A stretch of DNA of 64,000 nucleotides from NCBI GenBank assembly GCA_963854835.1, contig OY978525.1:85855833-85919832 (forward strand), read 5' to 3'. Below, one piece after another: positions 33,479 through 46,816 of this stretch; the first letter of the stretch is position 1, and each line of letters starts with the position of its first letter. The notes below the pieces were generated by a model. The model did no database searches and was not told where the DNA came from. It was given only the letters and a program-made list of their open reading frames with translations. The position numbers and the translations under genes were made by a program. The stretch comes from Megamerina dolium (lineage: Eukaryota > Arthropoda > Insecta > Diptera > Megamerinidae).

Positions 33479-36400
33479 TTTGTTTTTCCATACAATGTCC
33501 CTCCACTTTTATGATTGGATGAAAAATGTAATTATGCCAGTCCGAAAACCATCCGATTTTTGAGTAAAATAAAAAAATTTTTTTTGTTGCATTTTAATTT
33601 TTTTTTACAATCGAGGGCATTGTATAGAAAATATAATCTGGTTCCGTAACATTTTTGATTTTTTTGATTTCAGACACTGAGAAGGCTACAATCACTGCAG
33701 CAGTGGGAGAACTATTATTTTTGAAAACTCAGGAGACGATGAATAACTTGCCGAAAATAGAATATTTTCATTTGAAAAAGTTACTTTGTGTTCATTATTT
33801 ATGCACAAATATATCTGCAAAACATTAGATGCAATACTTTTGTTTAAACAATTCACAAAAATTTCCTTTTTTCAGGTGGTCAAACTAGTTGTGCCCCTGT
33901 AATATGTCTGCATTACAGGTAACGAAGCTTCAGGTTAAGTGAATAATATCAGAGGAGTTATAGACTGCTCCCATAAAGAAGTTATGTCATATTAACACAT
34001 GGAAAAGGAATTGACAAAATGTGTCTAAAACCGTGAATATTAAGCACTGAATAATAAGATATGTATTTCTCGTTTTAAAAATTAAAAAAATGTTTTTTTC
34101 TCACCAGATCCTTCCTTCACAAAATCTTGTCTACTCCACTGAGTATGATTAATTCGAATACGAGTATTATTAATATGGTCATCCGATGTTCATTGATCAA
34201 TGGTGTGTAGTCCTATTTTTTCAATAATATAACATCCTGTGGAATCGAATTGAAACAAAAAATTGTAAATCTCATTTTCATTGTAAATATTGTTCGCAAT
34301 CTAAGAACATACAATATATTTGTTATAGGTAAACCCAATACAGAAAAATATCAAATATTTGTGTACAGGATATTAAAGGGAAAACAATTAACAGGATATA
34401 CATATATGTATATGTATGTATAATTGGATAAATATAGATTATTTTTTTCTGAGTATATCTTTGCGATATTAAATTTAGATAGATTTAGGATTATAAAATC
34501 CACGAAAATAAATTTTTTGGATTTTTTGGATGCTTTCTGGTGCAGTCACCTCTGTCTAGGACGTCCTGAACATATACCATCTTTTGCTTTGGCTGGTTGT
34601 TTTCAACAGAATCAGTACATTGTATCAGTTTTTAACCAATTGCAGAGCTTAAGTAGTATTTTTCGAACAATTGCATTGTTAAGGTGGCACATGAAATTCG
34701 GATTGTTCCATTGTTTTGAAAGGAATGAAACAGCATTTTGACATATTTTTTTACATATCGGACATATAGAACGACATCATCCACATGCAGTATGTATTTA
34801 GAAATTACTCCCATTTCGCTTTTCCGGCATTAGTTCTAATAATATAATGTTAATGCGCCTGTATGCTTAAAGGCACTTGAAGATTTTTGTTGATTTTGCC
34901 AAAAATTTAAATACAGCATTCACAATATGTTGACGGTATTGCTGTATAGCTTAAATTGAACATTATCTATCACACAATATGCGCGTGTGTGTGTGTGTGT
35001 GTACACTAAATACAAATATCCTGGTAAATAAAGTGCTTAAGTAGCAATAGTAGCAAATGATGCCAAAGCTGAAATATGTATGTACGTTATATTTGCCCTG
35101 CCTGTTTCGTGGTACTATTATATGCTGTTGTTTGTAAAGCAAATTGATTTCCTTTTTCAATTTTGGTTTTTTGTTTTCTGCTCTCTTCGATTTGAAATGT
35201 ACAGATAGATAGCTCGTGGTATACTTCATTCTTCTGCTCCAAATATAAATAATCGTGCCAAATAACAAAGAAAATCAATTTCCATATTCAATTTTGTTAA
35301 GTGGCGCAGTTAAAATTTCTCTTTCTTCTTCTTCTTACCCGCTATGTATTTTCTAAATTCTATTTTTCTGCTATTCTGTTACATCTTCTTATTTGGCAAT
35401 ATGTTCTTTTACATGGAGTTAATAACGCAAGCTTTGTGTTTTATTTCTAGTAGTTTATTACGTATGAATAGTTGGACATTTCAGCAAAAGCAAACACAAA
35501 GAAGAGGCGAAAATTAAAGGAACAAGCATATTGCTTATCATCATTAACGATTGAGCAAACGTTTATTGCTGACTTTAATATTCACCCATGCTAAATTTTT
35601 GCCCCGCAGATAGATATTGTTCATTTAAATGCTCGTAAAACCACAAAGGAAACAGCTGTTAGCCATTTTGTTTGCACGTTCAACTGTTCAAAACGCTAAT
35701 CATACCATGGTTTGATTGTACGATGGTCCATTGATTGGTTAAACTATTTCCATCTGAGTAGAGGTAGTTTTATCATTTCTGTACGTTGAATACAGAACAA
35801 GGTAAAGTTATTTTGTTTCTGGTTCTTTGAACTTTTCATACTTTGGACTATTATTACTACAAATTTAAGTGAGTGCCTGTAAATTATTTCCTCTTTTCTT
35901 TTGTAACAATTGTTTCGAAATACCTTTTTGGTTGACCAAACCAAACAAAATAACATCATAGTCAATTGTCATTATTTGCTTCAAACCAGTGCCGATTAAA
36001 TATATAGCGTGCGTTTTAAAACTTGAAAACAACAATGAAATCCGTAAGTAAGTCTTGTCAAAATGAGAGAAAAATAAATCATAACAACAACTGGGATCGA
36101 TGAAAAATACAAAAACATACATAAATTGCCAAATGAAATGAAACGAAATTGGTATAAAAAATATCACAAATATAAATAGACAAATATCAGGGTGATGGCG
36201 GCCATGAACAAGGGGGTGGACATAAAAATCGTACAAAATATTGTGGTGGTGTGATATGGTGGTGTTTACTGATGCGATACTGATGACCGATGATGCTGAA
36301 CGAAAATGGTGGCAATACGAAATGATCGAAGCGAATTTTCAATCAACTTGGCAAATGAAGGCAATAAATATGCGATTTCACTTGTTGTTCAGTGTCATAC

Positions 36401-37404
36401 ATTGAATTTAGATGGTGTGTTAAGTCGTAATGCAAACTTGCTATAGCATAGAAAGAATTACTAAACTGGTATTAATCAATAAAATTACAATATTAAATTG
36501 ATTATTTTTTCGAGTTACAAATTACTCAAGACTCAAACTGAAATTGGCGCGGAATCATTTAATTACTTGCATATGTATAGGTTTGGAGTTGACCGAACTT
36601 AGGGCTATTACACTTACTCTAAAATGTTTGCTTCGTTTATTATTTGTGAGTATATGTGCAAATAGAGAAGTAACAATTTTGAAATTTTCTTTTCTTTCAT
36701 ATTATTTCTATCGTTTTTGTTTTCTTTTTTTCTTGATGGTTCTGCATGTGGTTGTATTGGTAGCCTTCTGGAGTTGTTTTTATTTTTATTCATTTCATTT
36801 TTTGTGCTCCTTGTCTGTGGAATGCAATAATGAGTAGATGATTATATTGATAGATTGCCTTTTATATTTTCTTCATTTATTATTTATTTATTTTTATTTA
36901 TTAAATATTTTTTATCTGTGCGTAAAGTGTGATGACAGCAGCCATAGTAGAGTTGGAAATAATCAATTTTGACATTATTTTTTTTATTGGGACAACTGTG
37001 CTCGAATCGAGAACTTTTTCTTTTGAAAATTGAGGGGGCATGTAATTCGAGTACACTCTTTTCAGTAACCATAGTCATCTTCATCGTTTGGCTCTAGGTT
37101 TCAATTTTGAAAAAAAGTGCAGTTCGCCGTCTTCTTTTTACTTCTTTACTACAGACTTGTATTTACAAGACCGTGTTGACAGAAGATGTAGAGTTGTATT
37201 TACAAGATTATGTTCACATGGTAACAAACCTAGCGCTAAAAAGAGCAGGGTTGTATTTACAGCTATACCAAAACGATTAATTTGATGGACCAATTAAATT
37301 GTTCACCGAAATTAGCAAACAACCCAGTGTCTCCATTCTGTTATCAGACTTACTTTATATTCCAAATCTAAGTTTGCATAGAAGGTAGGCGTGTGAAGTT
37401 AATG
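33479..37404. other. Unannotated AT-rich sequence
   Basis: About 3.9 kb. It includes a (GT)n tract at about 34984-35002, a TTC-rich patch near 35320-35335 and several hydrophobic or low-complexity frames (34424-34741, 35865-36236, 36544-36837) with no recognisable domain. I see no terminal repeats or gene. Confidence 0.45.
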
Positions 37405-37405
37405 A

Positions 37406-37449
<44 letters not shown>

Positions 37450-37450
37450 C
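37405..37450. repeat. (ATT)n microsatellite / LINE tail
   Basis: About 14 ATT units; on the minus strand they form a TAA-repeat 3' tail for the I/LOA LINE. Confidence 0.85.
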
Positions 37451-37612
37451 GTTGGGGGATGTTGCGCTGCGAGCTATTGTGCCCCCTTAATCTCTTAGGC
37501 CAATTCCCTCGATGAATTGGTCCTGTTTCGCAGAGTCTAAGTTCGTCCTCGGCTAAGATGAAATCTCCCAGGTGTTTCCTGCTCTTGTGTATCAGGGCGG
37601 AACAAATTCCTA

Positions 37613-38085
37613 TCACATGTAGTGCAATCTCGTGCTCTTCGGTTCGAGCCCTACAAATGTAGTTGATGCACCTTTCCTGGCAAGTTTATCTGCCATTACA
37701 TTTCCATTGATCCCTACATGCCACGAAATCCATAGAATCCACACCTGATTGAGTTTACCTAGGTTGTTCAGCATTTCAATGCACTCCGTCACCAGTTTTG
37801 ATGTATCTTGGTGAGATTTGAGTGCTTTGATAGTTGCCTGACTGTCAGTCAATACTGTTATGTTGTAGTTTCGGTAGTTCCGTTCGAGATTAAAGCACGC
37901 ACATCTATCTATCAGGAACACTTCCGCTTGAAAGATAGAGGTGTTCTTACCTAACGGTTAAGAGTATCTTTTCCCTGGTCCGAATGCACCTACCCCGGCT
38001 ACATCGTCGATGAGGGAGCCATCGGTGTACCATGTCATCATGTGCTGGTTTGCTTTGTATGTTTCTGAGATACCTTTTTATCAAT
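37613..38085 (-). pseudogene. LINE RNase H domain
   Basis: Minus-strand sequence gives WYTDGSLIDDVAGVGAFG, then an in-frame TAA near 37960, then FQAEVFLIDRCACFNLE, ITVLTDSQATIKAL and WISWHVGINGNVMADKLARK. These hold the D, E, D and D/H residues of RNase H, which removes RNA from the RNA-DNA hybrid. The domain was separated from the RT by the DINE insertion. Confidence 0.78.
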
Positions 38086-38086
38086 T

Positions 38087-39430
38087 TTTATACCGTGCAT
38101 AATGTAATATGCAAGGTATATTCATTTCGGTCAGATGTTTGTAAACACTTGAAGGAATCTCCGGAGATATAGAAAAGTATATATATTCGTGATCAGCGTC
38201 GCTTAAATTTAACGATATCCGTCCGTCCGTCGGTCTGTCTGTCACCTGGCTGGTTCGCACGATAACTTGAGCAAATATTGCGCTATTTTGACGAAATTTG
38301 GTATAAGTAACCCATCATCCAAGAGTACGGAGGGGATTGATATTGGGCATGATTGGTCAATAGTCACGCATTCAAAGCGACTAACCTCGGAATTTTCAAA
38401 ATCTTTAACTTGCTGCAACTAACTTAGTGTACCATCTAGGTCAACAAAATTTGGCACATAGAGATACATTATACTCTTATATAACATAGCTACAAATGGG
38501 CGAGCCACGCCTACTATTTATAGTAGCTCCCATACAAAGCGCCTGTACTTACTTTAAATTGAAACAGCTGTAACTTCTGAAATCCTCTGGCTAGAATGAA
38601 CATAATTGCCACTTTGATTAATATGGTACTTGGAGGCCAAATATTTACGTCCCACGCGCACTTCTTATTGGGGATCCCATACAAAGTCGAGGAAATTAAA
38701 CAAAAACTTTTAAGCGCCATAACTTATAAAATATTTAGCGTAGAACAACGAGATTTAAGGTGTGGATTAGAATTGTAAGAGCAACTAGACCCACAAAAAA
38801 TGGGTCAGCCACTCTCTTTTTTTATAGTGGCCCCCATACAAAATGACTGAATTTCTTTTAAATTGAAATAGATATAACTTCTGCAATCTTCTGTCTAGAA
38901 CAATCATACTTAGGTGAATATGGTAGTCGGAAATAATGTGGAAAAAAATAAACATGCCACGTCCACTTCTTAGTGGGGCTACCATACAAAGTTGCGAAAA
39001 TTAAAAAAAAAATTAAACCGCTATAACTTACGAACTATTTAGCGTAGGACAAACAAATTTAAGGTGTGGATTAATATTTCAAAGTTAATTAGATTTACAA
39101 GAAAGAGGTAAGCCACGCCCACTTTTTATACAGTTCCCATACTAAGCCTTGAAATTATCTTGGAATTATTCAAAAATCCCTTTTGAAACCCCCATAACTT
39201 AGAAAGTACTTCGTCAAAGTCAACCATATTTCGGGTGTAGATTAGTATTATATGCAAAAATAGTTTCTCAAAAACTGGTGAGCCACGCCTACTTCTTAAT
39301 GTAGCTCTCATACAAAGTAGTGGGATTAAAAGAAAAAGATGCATATTCGAACAAATTTTTTATATATACATATATATATCTATGGTACATATGCAGGGTA
39401 TAATTAGGTCGGCCTCATCCGACTGTAAGT
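38087..39430 (-). mobile_element. DINE-1-like element, copy D3
   Basis: Reads in reverse. Its 3' end TATACCGTGCATAATGTAAT lies at 38090, a (GTCY)n tract is at about 38219-38242, tandem units with CCACGCC(C/T)AC motifs follow, and the other end is CATATGCAGGGTATAATTAG with CCGACTGTAAG at 39418-39428. It is inserted in the I/LOA LINE between RT and RNase H. Confidence 0.75.
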
Positions 39431-39434
39431 TCAT

Positions 39435-40900
39435 TTTTTTATTACTAAGCTCAGTTTTAAAATGTTTCTTGAAGTTGAGCGTTGGGATTATCGAGTCCCT
39501 TGGCATCGATATTTGAGGAAATTGCTCAGCGAGAAATTCTATCTTCTTTCGGTGCTGATGTTGTGCCCAGCTACCCTCAAAATTGGACTCCTCTCTTGAT
39601 GCCGCTGGACATGTTCGCATAGCTTCCGTAAAACATACACATGCAAGTCTTTGTATCCTGCTGAGAGTGTTAATTACTGTCTGCTGCTTCGTGCAGTTTT
39701 CCCAGACTAATGCCCCGTAGGTTATTATTGGCCTGACAATTGCTGTGTATATCCATCGCAGAATTTTAGGTGTACATCCCCAACTGTGGGGATGTGCTGT
39801 GGGTGCCATAGCTCAGTGGTTAGTGTGTTCGCCTTCTGATCTGTAGGTCGTGGTTCAATCCCCGGCTGATGCATAACAAATTTAATATCGATAAGATTTT
39901 TCTTTCGAACGGTACCCACCTGTCGGCAAGCAATTGGCAATTCTTCCGACAGTAACAACTTGCCATGAAAAAGCTTCTTAAAGAGCTCTGCGACAAAGCT
40001 CAGAAAAAGTGATGTCACAAGTGTTCTGCCGTTCGTAACCGGCTAAAATAAGTAGGTCCCTTCTAATATTGTCCAAATTTAAGACGCACAACAGTAATGG
40101 AAGAGAAGCTCGGCCAATGAGCCCTTTGGGGCTTTATGTGCCACATATCTATTTTTCCACAACTTTTACACGTCATGAAAGTTTTGATAGCTTTCTGTTT
40201 TATCTCTTCAATGTGGGTTTTCCAAAATAATTTTTGGTCTAAATGGATACCCAAGAATTTTACTACTTTCTGAAGTTCTATCTCTCTACCGTCTAGGTTT
40301 AAGATGCATAAGTTTATACTTTTGTGTGAATGGTACTATAGTTGTTTTTGCTGGATTGATATTCAGCCCAACCGTGGCGCACCAACCCTTCGTTAGTTTG
40401 AGTCCTAGCTGAATTCTATCACAGAGTCTTATCCTGTCCTCAAATTTACCTCTACAGATAATGTCGTCCGCATAGCATTGAAATACCAATAGCTCGTTCA
40501 CTACTATAGTTACTCCACATAAGTGGTGATAGTGCACCTCCTTGTGGGAAACCCAGTATGGTATTCGCAATTATACTTCCTGTATTGAAGTATTATCAAA
40601 GGCACCTCTTATGCCTTGGAAGGCGCATAGCGCCATATCTTTTTTTCCAAGCTATCCTGCTATGCTGCCATTCTTACTAAAACTATGGTCCGGATGTAGT
40701 TATCTACAACTTTCTCTAAAGTTTTTAGAACAAAGGATGTTAGACAGATTGGCCTGAAGGATTTAGGATGAAGCGGATCCTTCTTACCTACCTTCGACAA
40801 AAATACCACATTTCCCCTTCTCCATATCCTAGGTATGTAACCTAGTGTTATACTGCTTCTAGCGATTCTCGTCAATGAACCTAATTGCTACTCTATACCT
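39435..40900 (-). pseudogene. LINE reverse transcriptase, decayed
   Basis: Pieces in order on the minus strand: fingers (LGYIPRIWRRGNVVFLSK, KSFRPICLTSFVLKTLEKVV) at about 40870-40700; active site QCYADDIICRG at about 40480-40440; thumb (GIHLDQKLFWKTHIEEI) at about 40250-40200; then, beyond the SINE, WGCTPKILRWIYTAIVRPII and RIQRLACVCFTEAMR at 39790-39600. Many frameshifts and stops. The catalytic DD is still readable. Confidence 0.75.
39801..40150 (+). mobile_element. tRNA-derived SINE, copy S1
   Basis: A tRNA-like head (about 39801-39872) begins GGGTGCCATAGCTCAGTGG. Its A box is TAGCTCAGTGG (39809-39819) and B box GGTTCAATCCC (39852-39862), 32 nt apart, which suits an internal RNA polymerase III promoter. 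The body has ACCCACCTGTCGGCAAG, AATTGGCAATTCTTCCG, GTAGGTCCCTTCTAAT and GAGAAGCTCGGC, shared with the copies at 44299, 54905 and 63072. The 3' end is TTTATGTGCCACATATCTAT. It interrupts the LINE RT on the opposite strand. This is not a functional tRNA gene. Confidence 0.82.
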
Positions 40901-42212
40901 TTCTGAAGTAAAACAGGAAGAATTCCGTCTACTTCCGGTGATTTAAAGGTATTAATTGAACATCTGATCCTAGGTTCCGTGCAAAATTCCTTGCCAAGAT
41001 CCATTCATTTCTGCGTATTCTTTTCAGATTTTCAGTATATTCTGTCCCTGCTGCCACGAATGTGGAAGATCCTGGGAAGTGTGTGTCAAGAAGTAATCTT
41101 ACCCCATCTTCTTCATTTTCCGTGAAGAAGCCATCTCTTTTTTTAGGTTGGTGGATGATATACTATTGCCTTTGGCTAACACTTTATATAGTTTTGATAC
41201 CTCAGTGGTGTGCTCAATGCTTCCATAGAAGTTTGTGAAACTTACGTCTTAGGTTTTTATTCAGATTGTTTAAGTATTTTTCCCAGTTTGTTTTTCTCGG
41301 ATTCCTTAAAATTCGTTATGTTAATTGCTCCCCTCTATGTCAAATCGCAGCATTCTGTGATCGGACATTGATGGTTCTTCTGATACTACCCAATTTTTAA
41401 CAAGAGTAAAACCCCAGGTGTTTCCTAAGGTTAGGTCCATGACGTCTAAAATTTAACATTTATGATTTATTACTACTTATTAATTTAAGAAGGTACTCAC
41501 TACGCTTGTTGGTGTCTGTGTTCCCCCCTATCTAGTTATGCTCATAGGCGTCACATCCAAGTATTAGAGGTTGCTTCTGCCTTTCACTGTACTGTACCAG
41601 TTTGTAGACAAGCTCGGGTGGGACCTGAGTATTGCACCCCGGTAGTTATCCTGATGCAAATATCACGTCACGTGGTCGCCCGTTGATGTTGACCGGGATC
41701 TGTACCGCTACAAGATCTCCAGAGAGGAACTCTGAAACACACAAGTATTTCATATTTTTAATTAGTACCTGATGTCTCATATTACCTATGTATTAGATGC
41801 AGCCAAGCCTCTGATTTGGCCCCTTAATACCCAGGGTTCCTGAGTCAGCACCATGCTCAGGTTGGACCTGAGTGTTGTTCTAGCGATGACTTCCGAGGCG
41901 GCCTTCGCATGGTGGAGGTTAATTTGAGCAACTCTAATGCTGGCCTTCTTCTCATTACTGGCGTGCTAGTTTCCCGTTCGTATCGCTCTCCGCCAGTACA
42001 TCAGCGATGTCTGACAGAAGTACTTCGTCGGAGTATTTTATTTCGCCGGTCAGTTTTAGCGCAGTTAAGTTGATGGCGTTAATGTTTTCGCTTTCAGCAG
42101 CAAGAACGCAGACTTCGACTGCAGGCATCCCGCTCCTGACCACTGCTTTTGCCACCTCCTTCAGGATCTCTTCAGCGTCGGCGGAGTTTTGTATTTTGTA
42201 TTTAACGACCAC
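40901..42212 (-). pseudogene. LINE endonuclease and end of ORF1, decayed
   Basis: 41955-42212 is an open 85-codon frame that probably ends an upstream ORF (coiled or RRM-like, no named domain). Directly after it comes IRVAQINLHHAKAASEVI and LTQEPWVLRGQIRGL, the N-terminus of a LINE AP endonuclease. GRPRDVIFASG and LILGCDAYEHN further on (about 41700-41530) match later endonuclease blocks. Frames are broken throughout. Confidence 0.65.
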
Positions 42213-42290
42213 TCAGTCGTACATCTCTCCTATGGAAAGCTAGGAACGCCAGTCCGAGCCCCCAAACCGGCTGAGACGGCTCGATTCTTA

Positions 42291-44284
<1,994 letters not shown>

Positions 44285-44298
44285 AACTGTGAAATAAG

Positions 44299-44655
44299 TG
44301 GGTGTCGTAGCTTAGTGGTTAGGGCGTTGGCCTTCTGTTACAAAATGTTATATCGGAAAGATTTTTCATTCCAACAGTACCCACCTGTCGGCAAGTAATT
44401 GGCAATTTTTCCGGCAGTAACAATTTGCCAAAAATGCTTCTTGAAAGAGGTATGTGACCAAGCTAAATTAAGTTAAAGTGATGTCACAAGGGTTTTGCCG
44501 TTCGGAACCGTCTAATAAAAGTAGGTCCCTTCTGATACTTTCCAAATTTAACACGCAGAACAGTATTGGAAGAGAAGCTCGGTGGCATCACAATGGGCCT
44601 ATCTGGCCTAAGGGTGTCCTGTCAGAGAGAGGGTAGCCACAATAACATAAACCTA
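44299..44655 (+). mobile_element. tRNA-derived SINE, copy S2
   Basis: Begins TGGGTGTCGTAGCTTAGTGG with A box TAGCTTAGTGG; the B-box part of the head is deleted (jump after CCTTCTGTTAC). The body is the family body (ACCCACCTGTCGGCAAG, CGGCAGTAACAATTTGCC, GTAGGTCCCTTCTGAT, GAGAAGCTCGG). It is flanked by a 14-bp direct repeat AACTGTGAAATAAG (44285-44298) and AACTATGAAATAAG (44656-44669), one mismatch, which I read as the target duplication. Confidence 0.82.
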
Positions 44656-44669
44656 AACTATGAAATAAG

Positions 44670-45940
44670 AAAATTTAACTTTGGAAAAGTTATCGATAAA
44701 TTCGCTAGTCTCCAGGCATATAAAATTGACTTTTTGTTTTACTAGTTTCAAGGATTCATAATGAACGAAATATTATAGAATATTGTGTTTCAAGTTTCAA
44801 GTTTTTACGAAGTTTTTCTTACATATTTATCCATACATATGAATTGTAATTATTGTTAGTACATCGTAATGAAATTGATCGATCTGATGTAAAAAAAACA
44901 TTAGATAAGGGCGCTTAAACAGTCAATCCGTTCTCGTGTAATGGATTTTTGCAGATGTGACACCACATGACAACTATTAAAGCAGTCTACTACTAAGTAT
45001 GCACGCGCAACATAGCAGATATGTCCAATAACAAATCGGAAATTTCTTTTCTATAAACGAAGAAGTATTTTTATTAGATTTCGTGCTGCATGAATTGATG
45101 TGGATATTCCCGAATACAACAAACACAAACACTAGTAAATGGTATCAAGTTACAACAACATACGAGTATACATGTATTATGTACGTACTTGGACATGTAC
45201 TCAGATTATTATTACTTGAAAGAAAATAAAAATGGATAAAATGAATAGAATATTATAAAAGAAAGCAAAAGAGCGCGAGAGAGAGAAAGAGAAAAAATAC
45301 ACATGAAATGGTTACAATTTCCAACTCAAGGATGATAAACAAAATGAAAACTATATATCGTATGTATGTACATATAAGTGATGATCACAATGTTGTAGTT
45401 TAACTTTGGTGATACGTACATACCCTTTTTCTATTGAATTTAATCTCTGCGTATTATGCTGTTGATACGAATGTACATACCATAAATACGTATACACACC
45501 GTCTGTACGTACTGAGTGAGTCTACACTGAATTAAATGTAGTACTTGTTAGAATTTGTCAGTTGTTAGTTGTCAGTTGTCAGTGCCATTGTCAAAATCAA
45601 TGAAGCATTCATTTCTCGCATCGTGTCCAGCAGTATTTTATGTACCATTTGTAGAAATATTGCTTTAAATACTTGAAAATCTAATATATAAATATGCAAA
45701 TATTGGCAACTGAAGTCAGTTAGTCTAGTTCACGGTGTCATAGTATGTGTTTTGCTGATTCGTCTTCTTCTTCGCAATATCTACATCTGCTGACATGCTG
45801 TTATGCTCATGTTAGAGATATGATTTTAGTTAATAGCTAGTCCAATCACCATTGCTATTTAAAAAAGCTTGACATCTTCGCTCACAAGTTGTTGTTAAAT
45901 TTTCCGCATACGTCTATGAAAAACTTCTCCATATTTTTTT
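44670..45940. other. Unannotated AT-rich sequence
   Basis: Includes a (GA)n-like patch near 45272-45295 and TGTCAGTTGTCAGT short repeats at about 45557-45582. No gene seen. Confidence 0.45.
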
Positions 45941-45944
45941 CATT

Positions 45945-46560
45945 GCAGTTTTGAATTGTTTTATTGCTGTCAAATTTTTTTTGGCAATCTTTTGCTTCAT
46001 TTGTGCCCAAACATTTTTCATTGGGTTTGTATCGGGGGACTGGGATGGTCATTCCATGGTTTCAATATGTTTTTTTTTCTTTCCACTCAGTCCATAGGCG
46101 ACTTCGATACTTTGGATCGTTATCGTCCTGCAGTACCCAGATGCAAGTATTTTTTTCAAACAGCTTCTGTAGTAAGATAGTAGTAAGCATGTCAAAACCT
46201 CAAAACCCTGCGCAGAAAAACAGCTATAAACATGGACATTTGTAGCGTGCTTAACTGTTCTCTGCACAATTTGAACACCTTTTTCTGACTAAACACGTTT
46301 CATTCCCTTGTTTAACCAAAAAGAAGATTCATTGGTGAAAATTATTTTAGTCCAGCAAGCACTTTTCTATATGTTTTTGAGACAATAGATTGAACAATGC
46401 GGTTGTTTCGTACGCTATTGTAAACTATGTTTTTTCTTCTTTTTCGTATCGTCGCCACCATATACTCGGCGGCCTGCTCTGCGGTCCCTTTTGGTACCTG
46501 CGGATGCTTCGTCAAGAAGTTCGCTTCAAATCGTCTTTTACATATAGCGCTCATTGCAAA
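45945..46560 (-). pseudogene. Tc1-like transposase, dead
   Basis: On the minus strand IIFTNESSFWLN (about 46350), then LQDDNDPKYRS (about 46130) and WPSQSPDTNPMKNVWAQMKQ (about 46040-45990) are the Tc1 catalytic blocks in order. Two catalytic residues are changed: the first D is N (codon AAT) and the E of the usual NPIENVW is K (AAA). A stop replaces the W after MKRV, and there are frame changes. The N-terminal DNA-binding region is not recognisable; the 70-codon frame 46342-46554 covers where part of it would be. Confidence 0.75.
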
Positions 46561-46816
46561 AACAGTTCAAATAATTAAATACTTCGAATTTAATTCTCAA
46601 ACTTCACAACAGTTAAACAAAATCAGCTGATGTATGTATCGTTATATGTCGTCATTACGCAGGGTGTAACAGACGATCGTTTTTAGTGAACAGACTATAT
46701 ATCTGTCATTGGTCACACGAACCATGGTGCCATATAATAAAATCTTGAATGTACTTGCAAAAAACTGGAGCATTTGCAGCAATAGTTCAATGATGTAAGA
46801 CTATAAGGATAAGGAT

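Larger units (their letters stand above)
37405..42290 (-). mobile_element. I/LOA-type LINE, interrupted and decayed
   Basis: Minus-strand order: the end of an ORF1-like frame, endonuclease, reverse transcriptase, RNase H, and a (TAA)n tail (37405-37450, seen as ATT repeats on the plus strand). An RNase H domain after RT and a TAA-repeat tail fit the I/LOA group. A DINE copy (38087-39430) sits between RT and RNase H, and a SINE (39801-40150) sits in the RT C-terminal region. With these removed about 3.2 kb of LINE remains, 5'-truncated. Confidence 0.72.

Noticed and set aside
39801..39872. A tRNA gene
   Set aside because: A and B boxes are good, but the anticodon and acceptor stems do not pair properly and the sequence continues into a body shared by three other loci, so it is the head of a SINE.
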